Source: Mycobacterium senriense (GTDB lineage Bacteria; Actinomycetota; Actinomycetes; Mycobacteriales; Mycobacteriaceae). Taken from it: a stretch of 64,000 nt of DNA. Below, piece after piece: positions 8,455 to 18,055 of this stretch. How positions within the stretch are numbered: position 1 is the first letter of the stretch; each line of letters begins with the position of its first letter. A model generated the notes under the pieces. That model did no database searches and had not been told where the DNA came from. It saw nothing but the letters and a program-made list of their open reading frames with translations. The stretch is from NCBI RefSeq assembly GCF_019668465.1, contig NZ_AP024828.1, forward strand, positions 4,464,001-4,528,000. Reading direction: 5' to 3'. A program made the translations under genes and the position numbers.

Positions 8455-9153
8455 TCAGTACAAGGGTGACCACGCGGAGGTGCGCAACAGCCGGCTGCTC
8501 CACTGGTCGCGCAGGTCCAGAGCGTCATGCATCCAGGTTCCCGGCGCGCGGTACTCAGAGGGAATCCGGGTTCGGAGGAGTCCGAGGAGTTGCTCGGGTC
8601 GCTGGATGCGCTGCATCAGGATGACCTCGCGCCGAAGGTGGCTACCCAGAGCGGGCTGGAAAGCCGCCTGGATCGTTAGCATTGCGGAGGGCCGTTCGAG
8701 GCCTGGGGCATACACATCGCTGCAGAGGTCGATGTATTCCTCGAGCTTGTCTTGGTAGGGCCACATGGTGTCTTCCATGTAGAGGCTCAGTTCGTGTTTC
8801 CGCCCGTCGACCGGGAGTTCGTGGAACATCACGTTCTGCATCGGCGACCACGGAAGCGCTACCAGCAGTTTGGCCTCGACGTCGTACCGCAGTTCGTCCA
8901 GTCCGCGCATCCAGGTCTGTAGATCGCCTCCTTGGACCCGGAGTGCAAGGCGCTCCCATGCCGACCCGTCCCGGACGGCGGTGACGGTGACGACGGTGTA
9001 GGACGGGCCACTGCCTTGGGCGTGGTCGGCGTACCACAGCAGCCGCGCATCGTCGCCGGCGGCGAGCTTGGGCATCCAGCCGTCCCGGAACGCGGCCTCG
9101 AAGTCGTCTTCGTGGCGGCCCCGCACTTTATGCACCTCGTGCATGAACAGCAC
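8455..9153 (-). CDS. conserved hypothetical, NIPSNAP/EthD-like barrel protein (paralogue B)
   Basis: A 232-residue paralogue of the protein at 6269-6982, with the same opening (MLFMHEVHKVRGRHEDDFEAAFRDGWMPKL), the same WYADHAQGSGPSY motif and the same C-terminus (RDQWSSRLLRTSAWSPLY). The start codon is GTG, aligned exactly with the ATG of the paralogue. It leads the operon with the acyl-CoA synthetase, so it probably acts on the same metabolite. The reaction is unknown; small monooxygenase, isomerase or cyclase activity is known for the wider fold. Confidence 0.7.
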   Translation of the reverse strand: MLFMHEVHKVRGRHEDDFEAAFRDGWMPKLAAGDDARLLWYADHAQGSGPSYTVVTVTAVRDGSAWERLALRVQGGDLQTWMRGLDELRYDVEAKLLVALPWSPMQNVMFHELPVDGRKHELSLYMEDTMWPYQDKLEEYIDLCSDVYAPGLERPSAMLTIQAAFQPALGSHLRREVILMQRIQRPEQLLGLLRTRIPSEYRAPGTWMHDALDLRDQWSSRLLRTSAWSPLY

Positions 9154-9260
9154 GCCGAGACGGTAACTCCAAACCGATTGTCCGGTCTATGCCTGGCCTC
9201 GACGACCACGATCTGGTTTGCTCAGCTCAGTACGTCTCTTCACCGGGCAGGAGTTCGCTG

Positions 9261-10403
9261 ATGGCCCGTCTCAACGTGCCGGATGGCCCCGGCGGCGAAG
9301 CCGCCATGATCTGGAGTCTGCGGCCGCAACTCGGCGACATGGTCGAACACATGATCCGCGGCGCCTATCAGCAGAGCATCCTTCCGGCCGACGAGCGGGA
9401 GCTGGCCCGGATGCGCATCGCACAGATCAACGACTGCATGGCTTGCGCGGATTTTCGTGCCCAGTCGGTGCTGGACGCCGGTGTGTCACCCGAGCTGTAC
9501 GACAACGTCGCCGCGTACGCCAGCTACCCGGGATACACGCCGCGCCAACGCCTTTGCATCGAGTACGCCGAGCGCTTCGCCACCGACCACGCGTCTCTGG
9601 ATGACGCCTTCTTCCAACGACTTCGGGAGTTGTTCTCCGACGAGGAGATCCTGGATCTCACGCTGTGCGTTGCCGTCTTTCTCGGCCTGGGGCGCTCGCT
9701 GAGCGTGCTGGGCGTCGACCAGTCCTGCGCCATCGACCTTCTGACGACTCGGAAGGAACTAATGGACATCGCCACCGTCGACGAACTGCTGAGCACCACG
9801 CGGTCGGTTCGCAAACGCCTCGACCTGACCCGCCCGGTGAGTCGCGAGGTGATCCTGGAGTGCATTCAGCTGGCGATGCAGGCGCCGACGGCCAGCAACA
9901 CGCAGGACTGGCGCTGGCTGGTGATCACCGATGCGGACAAGCGAGCCGCGATCGCCGAGATCTACCGCAGCATCGGCGCGCAATACCTGGCGTACGCGGC
10001 CGACAACGCGACGGATCCTCAGACGCGGCGGGTGTACCAGAGCGCGATGAGCCTGACCGAGACGCTGGCCGACGTGCCGGTGCACGTCATCCCGTGTATC
10101 GAACAGCGCATCGACGGCGCCGAATTGGGCATCGCCGCCGCGGCCTGGGCCTCGATCATCCCGGCGGGCTGGAGCTTTCTGCTGGCGCTGCGGTCGCGAG
10201 GGCTGGGATCGGTGTGGACGACGATGCATCTGTTCAAGGAGCAGGAGGTCGCCGAGTTGCTCGGCATTCCGCCCACCGTCACGCAGGCCGCGCTGTTCCC
10301 CGTCGCATACACGATCGGCACCGACTTCCGGCCGGCCAAGCGGCCCCCCGCCGAGACCATCACGCTCTGGAACAAATGGATACCGGCTGATGGAGAAGGC
10401 TGA
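9261..10403 (+). CDS. AhpD-like/carboxymuconolactone decarboxylase - nitroreductase fusion
   Basis: A single 380-residue frame with two domains. Residues 1 to about 165 are carboxymuconolactone-decarboxylase/AhpD-like: MIRGAYQQSILPADERELARMRIAQINDCMACADFRAQSVLDAG contains the C-x-x-C redox pair. Residues from about 168 (MDIATVDELLSTTRSVRKRLDLTRPV) form an FMN nitroreductase domain with APTASNTQDWRWLVI and GLGSVWTTMHLF. The ATG at 9261 is preceded by CAGGAG. The junction contains GGAAGGA followed by an in-frame ATG at 9762, so the second domain may also be made on its own. It overlaps the next gene (TGATG). The fusion may be real or may reflect loss of a stop codon between two genes. Confidence 0.8.
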   Translation: MARLNVPDGPGGEAAMIWSLRPQLGDMVEHMIRGAYQQSILPADERELARMRIAQINDCMACADFRAQSVLDAGVSPELYDNVAAYASYPGYTPRQRLCIEYAERFATDHASLDDAFFQRLRELFSDEEILDLTLCVAVFLGLGRSLSVLGVDQSCAIDLLTTRKELMDIATVDELLSTTRSVRKRLDLTRPVSREVILECIQLAMQAPTASNTQDWRWLVITDADKRAAIAEIYRSIGAQYLAYAADNATDPQTRRVYQSAMSLTETLADVPVHVIPCIEQRIDGAELGIAAAAWASIIPAGWSFLLALRSRGLGSVWTTMHLFKEQEVAELLGIPPTVTQAALFPVAYTIGTDFRPAKRPPAETITLWNKWIPADGEG

Positions 10404-10897
10404 TGCAGTCCTACACCGTGCGATTCCACATCGACGCTCCACCGCGGAAGGTCTGGCGGGTGCTGCATCCCCCGGCGCCACCGAACGCCCCACGCCCGCG
10501 GGTGCTCACCTGGCCCACCGGCAGCATGGAAATCCTCAACGAGGGCAACGAAGCCGGTGAGGGCCTGGTCCGCACCTGCATCTTCGAAGTGCCCAAATAC
10601 CTGCTGACCGGCGGCAGGGCGCGATCGTGGGAAACGGTGACCGAGGCAGAACTCAACAAGCTGTCGCGCTACGTGGCCGTCGGCGCCCCGCTGTGGTCGC
10701 GCGCCGAGGGCTATCACCGGCTCGAAGAGCAGCCCGACGGCACCACGGTGCTGACGTTTCACGAGACCTATCACGCCTACAACCCGGTACTGCGCTTCTT
10801 CCTCGAACGCCCGGTGCACGCGAAGATTTCCCGCGACAACCTCGAGACCTACGAGCACGCGCTCGGTTACGCGGGCCGAGTGCGGCGGCTCTCCTAG
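10403..10897 (+). CDS. SRPBCC (START/polyketide cyclase-like) family protein
   Basis: A 164-residue helix-grip fold protein. It opens with the typical strand-helix MQSYTVRFHIDAPPRKVWRVLHPP and ends with a long helix after FHETYHAYNPVLRFFLERPVHAKISRDNLETYEHAL. Such proteins bind hydrophobic ligands and sometimes catalyse cyclisation or dehydration. Its start overlaps the stop of the AhpD-nitroreductase fusion, so the two are cotranslated and probably serve one pathway. The ligand is unknown. Confidence 0.75.
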   Translation: MQSYTVRFHIDAPPRKVWRVLHPPAPPNAPRPRVLTWPTGSMEILNEGNEAGEGLVRTCIFEVPKYLLTGGRARSWETVTEAELNKLSRYVAVGAPLWSRAEGYHRLEEQPDGTTVLTFHETYHAYNPVLRFFLERPVHAKISRDNLETYEHALGYAGRVRRLS

Positions 10898-10968
10898 GCG
10901 GTATTTGCGGCAGGGCCGATTTCACAACGATATGAATTAGGTTCTTGACCCCGGTACCCTCGGTGTCT

Positions 10969-11631
10969 ATGGGTGGAGTACCTACTGCGGCAAGGTTGGT
11001 TGCTGCGAGCCTGATGGTCGCGGGCTGGGCCGCGTCCACCGTAGTCGCCAACGCCGATCCGGACGAGACACCGGGGCCGGCACCGGGGGCAGCGGCGTCA
11101 CCGGCGCCGGGCGCCTCACCGGCGCCCGCCGGGCCGAAGACGTCCATCGACAAGGACGGCATCTACGCGGTGGGAACGGATATCGTGCCGGGCATCTACA
11201 GCTCCGGGGGCCCCGTCGACAACGGCACCTGCTACTGGAAGCGGACCAGCAACCCCGACGGCGCCCTGATCGACAACGCGATGTCCAAGAAGCCGCAGGT
11301 AGTGCAGATCGACCCCGGCGATAAGGCGTTCAAGACCTCGGGCTGCCAGCCCTGGCAGCTGACGCCGGACGCCGTTCCGCCTTCGACCGCGCCGCCGGCG
11401 GGTGTGCAGGGCACGCTCGGCATCCTCAACAGCCTGCTGGGCGGTCAGCAGCAGGCGCGGCCGGCCTCACCGGCCCCGCAAGCGCCGGCGGCTTCACCGG
11501 CGCCGCAAGCGCCGGCGGCTTCACCGGCGCCGCAAGCGCCGGCCGCCTCACCGGCTCCGCAGGCGCCGGCCGCGCCGGCGACCTCGGCGGCCCCGCAGGC
11601 ACCGGCGACCTCGCAGGCCGCGCATTCCTGA
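10969..11631 (+). CDS. secreted Ala/Pro-rich protein (Rv1906c-like)
   Basis: A 220-residue exported protein. A signal peptide (MGGVPTAARLVAASLMVAGWAASTVVANA) ends at ANA before DPDETPG. A central folded part (GIYAVGTDIVPGIYSSGGPVDNGTCYWKR through GDKAFKTSGCQPW) has two Cys that may form a disulphide. The C-terminal tail is Ala/Pro-rich with four SPAPQAPAA repeats. The ATG at 10969 starts the signal peptide directly. It lies just before aao, as Rv1906c does in M. tuberculosis. Function is unknown, probably cell-envelope or secreted. Confidence 0.8.
   Translation: MGGVPTAARLVAASLMVAGWAASTVVANADPDETPGPAPGAAASPAPGASPAPAGPKTSIDKDGIYAVGTDIVPGIYSSGGPVDNGTCYWKRTSNPDGALIDNAMSKKPQVVQIDPGDKAFKTSGCQPWQLTPDAVPPSTAPPAGVQGTLGILNSLLGGQQQARPASPAPQAPAASPAPQAPAASPAPQAPAASPAPQAPAAPATSAAPQAPATSQAAHS
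11464..11571 (+). repeat. 4 x 27-bp in-gene tandem repeat (A-S-P-A-P-Q-A-P-A)
   Basis: Four in-frame 27-bp units run back to back, each encoding ASPAPQAPA, with only a few third-position changes between them. A degenerate fifth unit follows. The repeat forms the C-terminal tail of the secreted protein, and length variation between strains is likely. Confidence 0.9.
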
Positions 11632-11702
11632 GCCGCCTCGAGAGCACTCGACGCTGACCCCGGCGCAACGCGCCACGGGCCTCTTTTCGCTACCGTGGCG
11701 CC

Positions 11703-12668
11703 GTGGCACATTCGCAGCAGATTGTCGTCGTCGGTGCGGGCGTCAGCGGATTGACGTCGGCCATCTGTCTGGCCGAGGCGGGCCGGCCGGTCCGGGTATG
11801 GGCGACCGCGACGCTGAAGCAGACGACGTCGGCGGTGGCCGGCGCGATCTGGCTTCCCCCACGGCCCGCCGAGCGTGCGGCCGAGACGCTGGGCTGGGTC
11901 GAGCACTCGCTGCGGGTCTTCACCGATCTTGCCCAGGATCCCGACTCCGGGGTGCAGCTGGCGCCGACGCTGGCCGTCGGTGAACTGAGCGCGAGCCAGG
12001 CGATGTCATCGTCGGCGGCGGCGCTGATCCCCGGCCTGCGCCCGGCCGACCCGGCCGATGTCCCCGAGGGCTTCGGCGCCGGATTTCGCGCGACCGTGCC
12101 GATGATCGACATGCCGCATTACCTCGACTATCTGACGAGGCGGCTGGCGTCGGCCGGCTGCGAAATCGAGGATCGTCCCGTGCAATCTCTCGACGAGGCC
12201 GCCGACGCCGCCGGAATCGTCGTCAACTGCGCCGGGCTCGCTGCGGGCGCGCTGACCGGTGACGACACCGTGCGACCGTTGTTCGGCCAGCACGTGGTGC
12301 TCACCAATCCCGGTCTGCGGCAAGCGTTTGTGCAAATCAACGACGGTCCCGAATGGACCTGCTACTTTCCCCACCCGGAGCGGGTGGTCTGCGGCGGCAT
12401 CAGCATCGCCGGTCGCTGGGACACCGCAGCCGACCCCGCGTTGACCGAACGCATCCTGCAGCGCTGCCGTGTCATCGAGCCGCGACTCAACGACGCCGAG
12501 GTGATCGAGGTGATCACCGGGTTGCGTCCCGACCGTCCGTCGGTGCGAGTGGAGGCACAGCCGCTGGCCCGGGTGCGCTGCGTCCACAATTACGGGCACG
12601 GCGGCAACGGTGTCACCTTGTCCTGGGGCTGCGCGCGCGACGTGGTGAACCTGGCAAACACTAATTAG
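11703..12668 (+). CDS. aao: D-amino-acid oxidase (Aao)
   Basis: A 321-residue FAD-dependent DAO. It has an N-terminal Rossmann motif IVVVGAGVSGLTSAICLAEAG, the family segment AGAIWLPPRP, VVNCAGLAAGALTGDDTVRPLFGQHV, and the C-terminal signature VRCVHNYGHGGNGVTLSWGCA, where the Tyr/Gly-rich stretch contacts FAD. The enzyme oxidises D-amino acids to keto acids, ammonia and peroxide. The start is GTG. It overlaps the 3' end of the convergent holin-like gene by 4 bases. Position next to the Rv1906c-like gene and the holin-like protein matches M. tuberculosis aao. Confidence 0.88.
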   Translation: MAHSQQIVVVGAGVSGLTSAICLAEAGRPVRVWATATLKQTTSAVAGAIWLPPRPAERAAETLGWVEHSLRVFTDLAQDPDSGVQLAPTLAVGELSASQAMSSSAAALIPGLRPADPADVPEGFGAGFRATVPMIDMPHYLDYLTRRLASAGCEIEDRPVQSLDEAADAAGIVVNCAGLAAGALTGDDTVRPLFGQHVVLTNPGLRQAFVQINDGPEWTCYFPHPERVVCGGISIAGRWDTAADPALTERILQRCRVIEPRLNDAEVIEVITGLRPDRPSVRVEAQPLARVRCVHNYGHGGNGVTLSWGCARDVVNLANTN

Positions 12669-13066
12669 CGCCCCGCGCCGGTGTGCCGAATCACCAAGGA
12701 CAGCAACCAACTAACGATCGACAGCACGATCGCGGCCCAGATCGCGGTCCACCAGAAGTGATCGATCTGCAGCCCCCAGTGCGTGGTGTGCGCGGTGATC
12801 CGCGCGGTGATCCAGAGCATCAGCGCATTGACGACGACATGGAACAGGCCGAGCGTCAGGATGTATAGCGGTATCGACAAGATCTGGACGATCGGCTTGA
12901 TGAAGGCGTTGACCAGACCGAAGATCACGGCGACGACGAAGATGATGCCGACCCGCTCCAGCTTCGTGTCGCCACCCACGAACGTGATCCCATGGACGAA
13001 TTTCGTGACCAGCCATAGCGCGAAACCGGTCAGTGCGGCGCGAAGCAGGAAAGGGCCCATGCCCAC
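12665..13066 (-). CDS. phage holin family membrane protein (Rv1903-like)
   Basis: A 133-residue integral membrane protein with four predicted transmembrane helices: LLRAALTGFALWLVTKFV, VGIIFVVAVIFGLVNAFI, LYILTLGLFHVVVNALMLWI, and WWTAIWAAIVLSIVSWLLSLVI. This matches the four-helix 'phage holin superfamily IV'/DUF360 type common in actinobacteria. The holin name is by family only; a lytic role is not shown. An alternative ATG lies 6 bases downstream. Confidence 0.8.
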   Translation of the reverse strand: MGMGPFLLRAALTGFALWLVTKFVHGITFVGGDTKLERVGIIFVVAVIFGLVNAFIKPIVQILSIPLYILTLGLFHVVVNALMLWITARITAHTTHWGLQIDHFWWTAIWAAIVLSIVSWLLSLVIRHTGAGR

Positions 13067-13123
13067 GATCCTCTCACCAGGCGTGCACGAGCGGCCTGTT
13101 GAGTTGACTGCTGATATTCCTCG

Positions 13124-13363
13124 CTAAGCGTCGCCGCGCTGCGACGCCAGGTACTTCACCATCTGGCACAGGTTCACAACGGCCGCGCTCAACTTATTGA
13201 TGGTGGCGTCCCTTTCCGCCACACACGACTGCCAATCGGGGAACTCTTGCGGGGCTTTCTGGTTGTCCGCGTTGAGGTGCATTTTTTGCTCGATCTGGTC
13301 GCACAGATCCGTGAGGGTCAACTGTCCCGGCGCGCTGCTATCGGAGAACCATTTATCAGTCAT
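13124..13363 (-). CDS. small conserved hypothetical protein
   Basis: A 79-residue protein with no recognised domain. It is largely helical and polar (LTDLCDQIEQKMHLNADNQ and CVAERDATINKLSAAVVNLCQMVKYLASQ), and the C-terminal half could form a coiled coil. It contains three Cys. It lies between the holin-like gene and an amidohydrolase on the same strand. No function is proposed. Confidence 0.55.
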   Translation of the reverse strand: MTDKWFSDSSAPGQLTLTDLCDQIEQKMHLNADNQKAPQEFPDWQSCVAERDATINKLSAAVVNLCQMVKYLASQRGDA

Positions 13364-13442
13364 CTGAGATCGTCGCCTTCCAAGAATTCCCGGCTTTCTT
13401 CCTCAGGCTATCCGGCCGACTGCCACGAGGATGCGTGGCCGC

Positions 13443-14510
13443 TCAGTTCAGGTTGTAGAAGCGCTGCGCGTTCAAGCCACCGATCTTTTCCCGGGAGCCC
13501 TCGCTGATGTCGCCTCGCGTGCGCAGGTGCTTGGTGCTCTCCGGCCACTCGCCGTCCCAGTGCGGGTAGTCGCTGGCGAACATGATGAAATCGTCGCCCA
13601 GCACGTCGATCACGCCGGGCAGGATCGGTTCCTCCGGCTCACACGTCACCCAGATGTTGCCCGCGGCCAGATAGTCGTGCGGGTCGCGACGCCAGCCGCG
13701 CTCCACCCAGTCGCCGCGCTTCTCGTAGTGCTCGTGCAGCCGATCCATGAAGAAGGGCACCCAGCCCGCGCCCGCCTCCAGGAAGGCGACCCGCAACTGC
13801 GGGTGGCGCTCGAAGACGCCGCCGGAGACCATCGCGGTCATCGCCGTCATCTGGTCGAACGGAAAACTGATGCAGTGCACCTGGATGTAGTTCGTGAAGC
13901 GGTCCACGCCGATCTTGGGCAGATGGATACCAGGGGCGCCGTGCACGCCCAGCGGCATGCCGAGTTCGACGGCGGCGGCGTAGAACGGGTCCAGGTCGGG
14001 ATGGTCGAGGTTGCGGCTCTTGAGCGCCGGTGGCACCAAAGTCGCAATCAGCCCAAGCTCTTTGGCCTCCGTCATGACGTCGATGGCCACCCGGCCGTGC
14101 TCGATCGGTGTCACGGCGACGCCGCGCAACCGCCCGCCCGAGGAGGCGCAGTAGTCCGCGATCCACTCGTTGTACAGACGGGAGAATCCCGCGGCGAATT
14201 CCGGATCCTCGAGACTGGGCGCGCACAGCCCCATGCTCGGATACAGCACCATCGTGTCGATGTGATCGCGATCCGCGTCGCCCAGCACGCCCTCGGGTGA
14301 GCGGCAATTGATGTCGGGCGCCTTGCTGATCCCATGCTCGGGCGGGCAACCCGCGCCCGGGCCCGTGTCCTCCGGGTAATTGCGGCCTTCGAGCGTCAGC
14401 CCCGGCCGCCCGTCCGTGCTGAGCTTGACGTGCTGCGGCCAGCGTTTGATCGCTTCAATTGCCAGCGAAGAATTCTCGGCCACATGCCCGTCGGCATCGA
14501 TGATCCGCAT
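13443..14510 (-). CDS. amidohydrolase family protein (amidohydrolase 2, metal-dependent)
   Basis: A 355-residue TIM-barrel hydrolase of the aminocarboxymuconate-semialdehyde decarboxylase/amidohydrolase 2 group. It opens [12 protein letters not shown], where the D-x-H pair is the first metal ligand. Later [11 protein letters not shown] carries the second His, and [15 protein letters not shown] carries the metal-binding Asp. The ATG at 14510 places the D-x-H motif at residues 5-9 as usual. It diverges from nanT. It may hydrolyse or decarboxylate a cyclic or aromatic acid; the substrate is not known. Confidence 0.83.
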   Translation of the reverse strand: MRIIDADGHVAENSSLAIEAIKRWPQHVKLSTDGRPGLTLEGRNYPEDTGPGAGCPPEHGISKAPDINCRSPEGVLGDADRDHIDTMVLYPSMGLCAPSLEDPEFAAGFSRLYNEWIADYCASSGGRLRGVAVTPIEHGRVAIDVMTEAKELGLIATLVPPALKSRNLDHPDLDPFYAAAVELGMPLGVHGAPGIHLPKIGVDRFTNYIQVHCISFPFDQMTAMTAMVSGGVFERHPQLRVAFLEAGAGWVPFFMDRLHEHYEKRGDWVERGWRRDPHDYLAAGNIWVTCEPEEPILPGVIDVLGDDFIMFASDYPHWDGEWPESTKHLRTRGDISEGSREKIGGLNAQRFYNLN

Positions 14511-14586
14511 GTATCCGGAACTTACTCCCGGAGCCCGCATGGTGGAACAGGTCGCGCTATCGCGCCGCGTCCTGCACGATGCTGAC

Positions 14587-15849
14587 GTGACCACACAACG
14601 GTTGACCGCCGATCAGCGGAACTCCTTCATCGCCGCGCTGCTGGGCTGGACGATGGACGCCTTCGACTACTTCATCGTGGTGCTCGTCTATGCCGACATC
14701 GCGAAGACGTTCCACATCAGCAAGGCCGAGGTCGCCTTCGTCACGACGGCCACCCTGGTCATGCGCCCGGTCGGCGCTCTGCTGTTCGGGTTGTGGGCCG
14801 ACCGCGTCGGCCGGCGGCTGCCGCTGATGGTCGACGTGATGTTCTACTCCGTGGTGGGCTTCCTGTGCGCGTTCGCGCCCAACTTCACCGTGCTGGTGAT
14901 CCTGCGCCTGCTGTACGGCATCGGCATGGGCGGTGAGTGGGGGCTGGGCGCCGCCCTAGCGATGGAGAAGGTGCCCGTCGAGCGGCGCGGCTTCTTCTCC
15001 GGCCTGCTCCAAGAGGGCTACGCGTTCGGCTATCTGCTGGCCAGCGTCGCGTCGCTGGTGGTGATGAACTGGCTTGGCTTGTCGTGGCGCTGGCTGTTCG
15101 CGCTGAGCATCATCCCGGCCCTGGTCAGCCTGATCATCCGCTACCGGGTCGAGGAATCCGAGGTGTGGGAGGCCGCCCAGGACCAGATGAAGTTGACCAG
15201 CACCAGGATTCGCGACGTGCTGCGCGACGCCGCCATCATCCGCCGGTTCGTCTACCTGATCCTGCTGATGACCGCCTTCAACTGGATGAGCCACGGCACC
15301 CAGGACGTCTACCCCAGCTTCCTGACGGCGACCGCGAACCACGGCGCAGGCCTGTCCAGCGTCACCGTCAAGTGGATCGTGATCGTCTACAACCTGGGCG
15401 CCATCATCGGCGGCCTGGTCTTCGGCACCCTGTCGCAGCGGTTCGGCCGACGCCACACCATTATCTTCTGTGCGTTGCTGGGCCTGCCGATCGTGCCGTT
15501 GTTCGCCTTCTCGCACACCGCGGCGATGCTGTGCCTCGGCTCCTTCCTGATGCAGGTGTGTGTGCAGGGCGCGTGGGGCGTGATCCCGGCGCACCTGACG
15601 GAGATGTCGCCCGACGCGATCCGCGGCCTCTACCCTGGCGTGACGTATCAGCTGGGCAACCTGCTGGCGGCGTTCAACCTGCCCATCCAGGAGCGCCTGG
15701 CCGAGTCGCACGGCTATCCCTTCGCGCTGGCGGCGACGATCGTCCCGGTGTTGATCGCGGTGGCGTTCCTGACGCTGATCGGCAAGGACGCCACGGGGAT
15801 TCGCTTCGGCACGGCCGAAAGCGCTTTCCTGCCAACCGAAGCCAGGTAA
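14587..15849 (+). CDS. nanT: MFS transporter, sialate:H+ symporter (SHS) type
   Basis: A 420-residue twelve-helix major facilitator. The intracellular loop [16 protein letters not shown] carries the MFS G-x-x-x-D-R-x-G-R-R motif, repeated in the second half as [13 protein letters not shown]. The acidic motif in helix 1 ([17 protein letters not shown]) fits the SHS/aromatic acid symporter group. It corresponds to the gene called nanT in M. tuberculosis by neighbourhood (holin-like protein, cinA). The GTG at 14587 starts the normal N-terminus; ATG at 14539 is a longer alternative. The real substrate in mycobacteria is uncertain. Confidence 0.8.
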   Translation: MTTQRLTADQRNSFIAALLGWTMDAFDYFIVVLVYADIAKTFHISKAEVAFVTTATLVMRPVGALLFGLWADRVGRRLPLMVDVMFYSVVGFLCAFAPNFTVLVILRLLYGIGMGGEWGLGAALAMEKVPVERRGFFSGLLQEGYAFGYLLASVASLVVMNWLGLSWRWLFALSIIPALVSLIIRYRVEESEVWEAAQDQMKLTSTRIRDVLRDAAIIRRFVYLILLMTAFNWMSHGTQDVYPSFLTATANHGAGLSSVTVKWIVIVYNLGAIIGGLVFGTLSQRFGRRHTIIFCALLGLPIVPLFAFSHTAAMLCLGSFLMQVCVQGAWGVIPAHLTEMSPDAIRGLYPGVTYQLGNLLAAFNLPIQERLAESHGYPFALAATIVPVLIAVAFLTLIGKDATGIRFGTAESAFLPTEAR

Positions 15850-15863
15850 GGTTACTCGCCGCC

Positions 15864-17153
15864 TTACTCGGCGTCGCTCAGCGCGCGACGCAGCAGATGC
15901 ATGGCTACCGTCGTCGAGCGCTCGCGGACGTCGGACCTGTTGCCGGGCAGGCGCAGAGTCCGGGTGTCGGTGTATCCGTCGGCGAGCATCACGGTGAAAC
16001 AGACTGTCCCGACGGGCTTTTCCGGCGTACCGCCGCCTGGGCCGGCGATGCCCGTAATCGCGACCGCGGTGTCGGCCCCGAAGCGCTGCAGCGCGCCCGC
16101 CGCCATCGCCTCGGCCACCGGCTCAGACACCGCACCATGCGCTTCGATCAGCGCCGGGTCGACGCACAGCAGCTCCGCCTTCGCTTCGTTCGAGTAGGAC
16201 ACCACACCGCCGGCCACATAATCCGACGATCCGGGCCGATCGGTCAGGCGGGCCGCCAGCAGTCCCGCGGTGCAGGACTCCGCCGTCGCGATCAGGTGGC
16301 CGGCGAGGAGTTGCGCGACCAGATCGTCGACGCGGGAGCCGTCCTCGGAGTAGAGCTGATGTCCGTGCCTCTCCCGCAGCAGCTTGACCAGCTGTGTGTA
16401 CGCGTCGGCGGCGTCCGGCTCATAGCGGGTGACCATTTCGATCTCCCCGCGCCGCAGGCAGGTGGTGATCTCGAGTCGCCCGAAGCCGGGGACGGCCTGT
16501 TCGGCGTCGCGCAGTGTTTCGGCCAGCCCCGACTCGGGCAGCCCGAACATGCGCAGCATCTCCTGCCGGTAGACGGTTCGGCCGGCGATCGCGTCCTGCG
16601 CCGCGGGTGTCTCGATGGCGGTGTGCCACATGGGCTGCAGCTCGCGCGGCGGCCCGGGCAGCACGATCACCGTCGGCCTGCCGGGCACGACGACGCCGGG
16701 TGCGGTGCCGACCGGGTCGAGCACCTGCGCCCCCGTGGGCACCATGGCCTGCTTGCGGTTGGCGGCGCGCAGCGACTCGAAAGTGCCGGGATCCAAGGCG
16801 GATTGGAACGCGGGGTTACGCGCCATCAGCTTCTTGAGGATGTTGGCGATCTTCTCTTCGACGTCCGCGTCCAGCACCAGCTCGCGTTCGCAGAAGCGGG
16901 CCACCACCTCGACGGTCATATCGTCGGCCGTGGGTCCCAGGCCGCCGCTGGTGACGATCAGGTCCACGCCCTGGTCGGCGAGGAATCGAAGCTGCGCCTC
17001 GATGTCGGCCGGCCGGTCGCCGCAGATGGTGGTGTGCGCCAGTTCGACGCCCAGTTCCAGGAGGCGATCGGCGATCCAGGGGCCGTTCGCGTCTTGGACG
17101 CGTCCGGTGAGGACCTCGGTTCCGGTGACAACGATTCCTGCGCGTGCGCTCAC
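15864..17153 (-). CDS. cinA: CinA family protein (nicotinamide mononucleotide deamidase-like)
   Basis: A 429-residue two-domain CinA. The N-terminal MoCF/COG1058 domain has [30 protein letters not shown] and [14 protein letters not shown]. The C-terminal CinA domain has [23 protein letters not shown] and [20 protein letters not shown], the region responsible for NMN deamidase activity in characterised relatives. The start at GTG 17153 follows the M. tuberculosis protein; an ATG at 17189 is a longer option. It is divergent from the macrodomain gene. The family links to pyridine nucleotide salvage and, in mycobacteria, drug tolerance. Confidence 0.9.
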   Translation of the reverse strand: MSARAGIVVTGTEVLTGRVQDANGPWIADRLLELGVELAHTTICGDRPADIEAQLRFLADQGVDLIVTSGGLGPTADDMTVEVVARFCERELVLDADVEEKIANILKKLMARNPAFQSALDPGTFESLRAANRKQAMVPTGAQVLDPVGTAPGVVVPGRPTVIVLPGPPRELQPMWHTAIETPAAQDAIAGRTVYRQEMLRMFGLPESGLAETLRDAEQAVPGFGRLEITTCLRRGEIEMVTRYEPDAADAYTQLVKLLRERHGHQLYSEDGSRVDDLVAQLLAGHLIATAESCTAGLLAARLTDRPGSSDYVAGGVVSYSNEAKAELLCVDPALIEAHGAVSEPVAEAMAAGALQRFGADTAVAITGIAGPGGGTPEKPVGTVCFTVMLADGYTDTRTLRLPGNRSDVRERSTTVAMHLLRRALSDAE

Positions 17154-17207
17154 CGCCCTGAGCCTACGCATGGGTGCGGGGGCGTTCATTGCGAGGACAA
17201 TGAGCCC

Positions 17208-17702
17208 ATGATCGAGTTAGAGGTGCTTCAGGCCGACGTAACCAAGCTCGAAGTCGACGCGATCACGAACGCGGCCAATACAGAGCTGCGACATGGTGGC
17301 GGTGTCGCCGCGGCCATCTCGCGCGCGGGCGGACCCGCCGTGCAGCGGGAATCGAGCCAGAAGGCGCCGATCGGTCTCGGTGAAGCGATCGAGACCACGG
17401 GCGGCGACATGCCGGCGCGCTATGTCATCCATGCGGCGACGATGGAGCTTGGCGGCCCGACGTCGGCCGAGATCATCGCCGCCGCCACGGCGTCGACGCT
17501 GCGCAAGGCCGACGAGCTCGGTTGCCGCTCGCTCGGGCTGGTGGCCTTCGGTACCGGTGTGGGCGGCTTCCCACTGGACGAGGCGGCGCGGCTGATGGTC
17601 GAAGCTGTGCGGCAGCACCAACCGGGTTCGCTGCGAAAGGTGGTGTTCGCCGTACACGGCGAGGAGGCCGAACGGGCGTTTCAGTCCGCGGTACGCGGCT
17701 GA
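17208..17702 (+). CDS. macrodomain protein (ADP-ribose-binding, Rv1899c-like)
   Basis: A 164-residue macrodomain. Key motifs are [27 protein letters not shown] (ribose/diphosphate loop with NAAN and GGG) and [19 protein letters not shown] (second diphosphate loop). Such domains bind or hydrolyse ADP-ribose from proteins or O-acetyl-ADP-ribose. The ATG at 17208 lacks any signal peptide or lipobox, unlike the annotated LppD in M. tuberculosis. It sits divergent from cinA and overlaps convergently with the thiamine-binding-like gene by 22 bases. Confidence 0.85.
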   Translation: MIELEVLQADVTKLEVDAITNAANTELRHGGGVAAAISRAGGPAVQRESSQKAPIGLGEAIETTGGDMPARYVIHAATMELGGPTSAEIIAAATASTLRKADELGCRSLGLVAFGTGVGGFPLDEAARLMVEAVRQHQPGSLRKVVFAVHGEEAERAFQSAVRG

Positions 17703-18004
17703 CCCTCGGAGAGGTAGCGCTCGACGGTGGCGACCTTCTGGGTCATCGCGTCGCTGGTTCCGGCACGCCAATCCGCCTTGATCACCGTGCTGACCCTGGG
17801 CGCGCGGGCGGCCACGGCCTCCACCGCGCGCTGCACCACGGCCATGACTTCTGCCCAGCTTTCGCCTTCGATGACGGTGAACATCGAATCCGTTTTGTTG
17901 GGCAGCCCGGATTCGCGAACCACGCGAACCGCTTCGGCGACGATCTCGCCGACACCCTCGCCCACTCCCATCGGGGTGACGGAAAACGCGACGAGCACGG
18001 ACAC
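17681..18004 (-). CDS. MTH1187 family thiamine-binding-like protein (Rv1898-like)
   Basis: A 107-residue ferredoxin-like protein of the MTH1187/YkoF group. It reads [48 protein letters not shown], then a helix and [17 protein letters not shown]. Family members form tetramers and some bind thiamine. It starts with GTG at 18004. It overlaps convergently with the macrodomain gene and diverges from dtd. The in-vivo ligand in mycobacteria is unknown. Confidence 0.8.
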   Translation of the reverse strand: MSVLVAFSVTPMGVGEGVGEIVAEAVRVVRESGLPNKTDSMFTVIEGESWAEVMAVVQRAVEAVAARAPRVSTVIKADWRAGTSDAMTQKVATVERYLSEGQPRTAD

Positions 18005-18055
18005 CCCACGAGCGTACCCAACCCGTGAAACACCGATCTGGCACCATCGAGGCCC

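Noticed and set aside
14937..17702. A 921-codon open plus-strand frame running through nanT and cinA
   Set aside because: It is antisense to cinA and out of frame with nanT; only its last 164 codons (the macrodomain) are a real gene. Long open shadow frames are common at this GC content.
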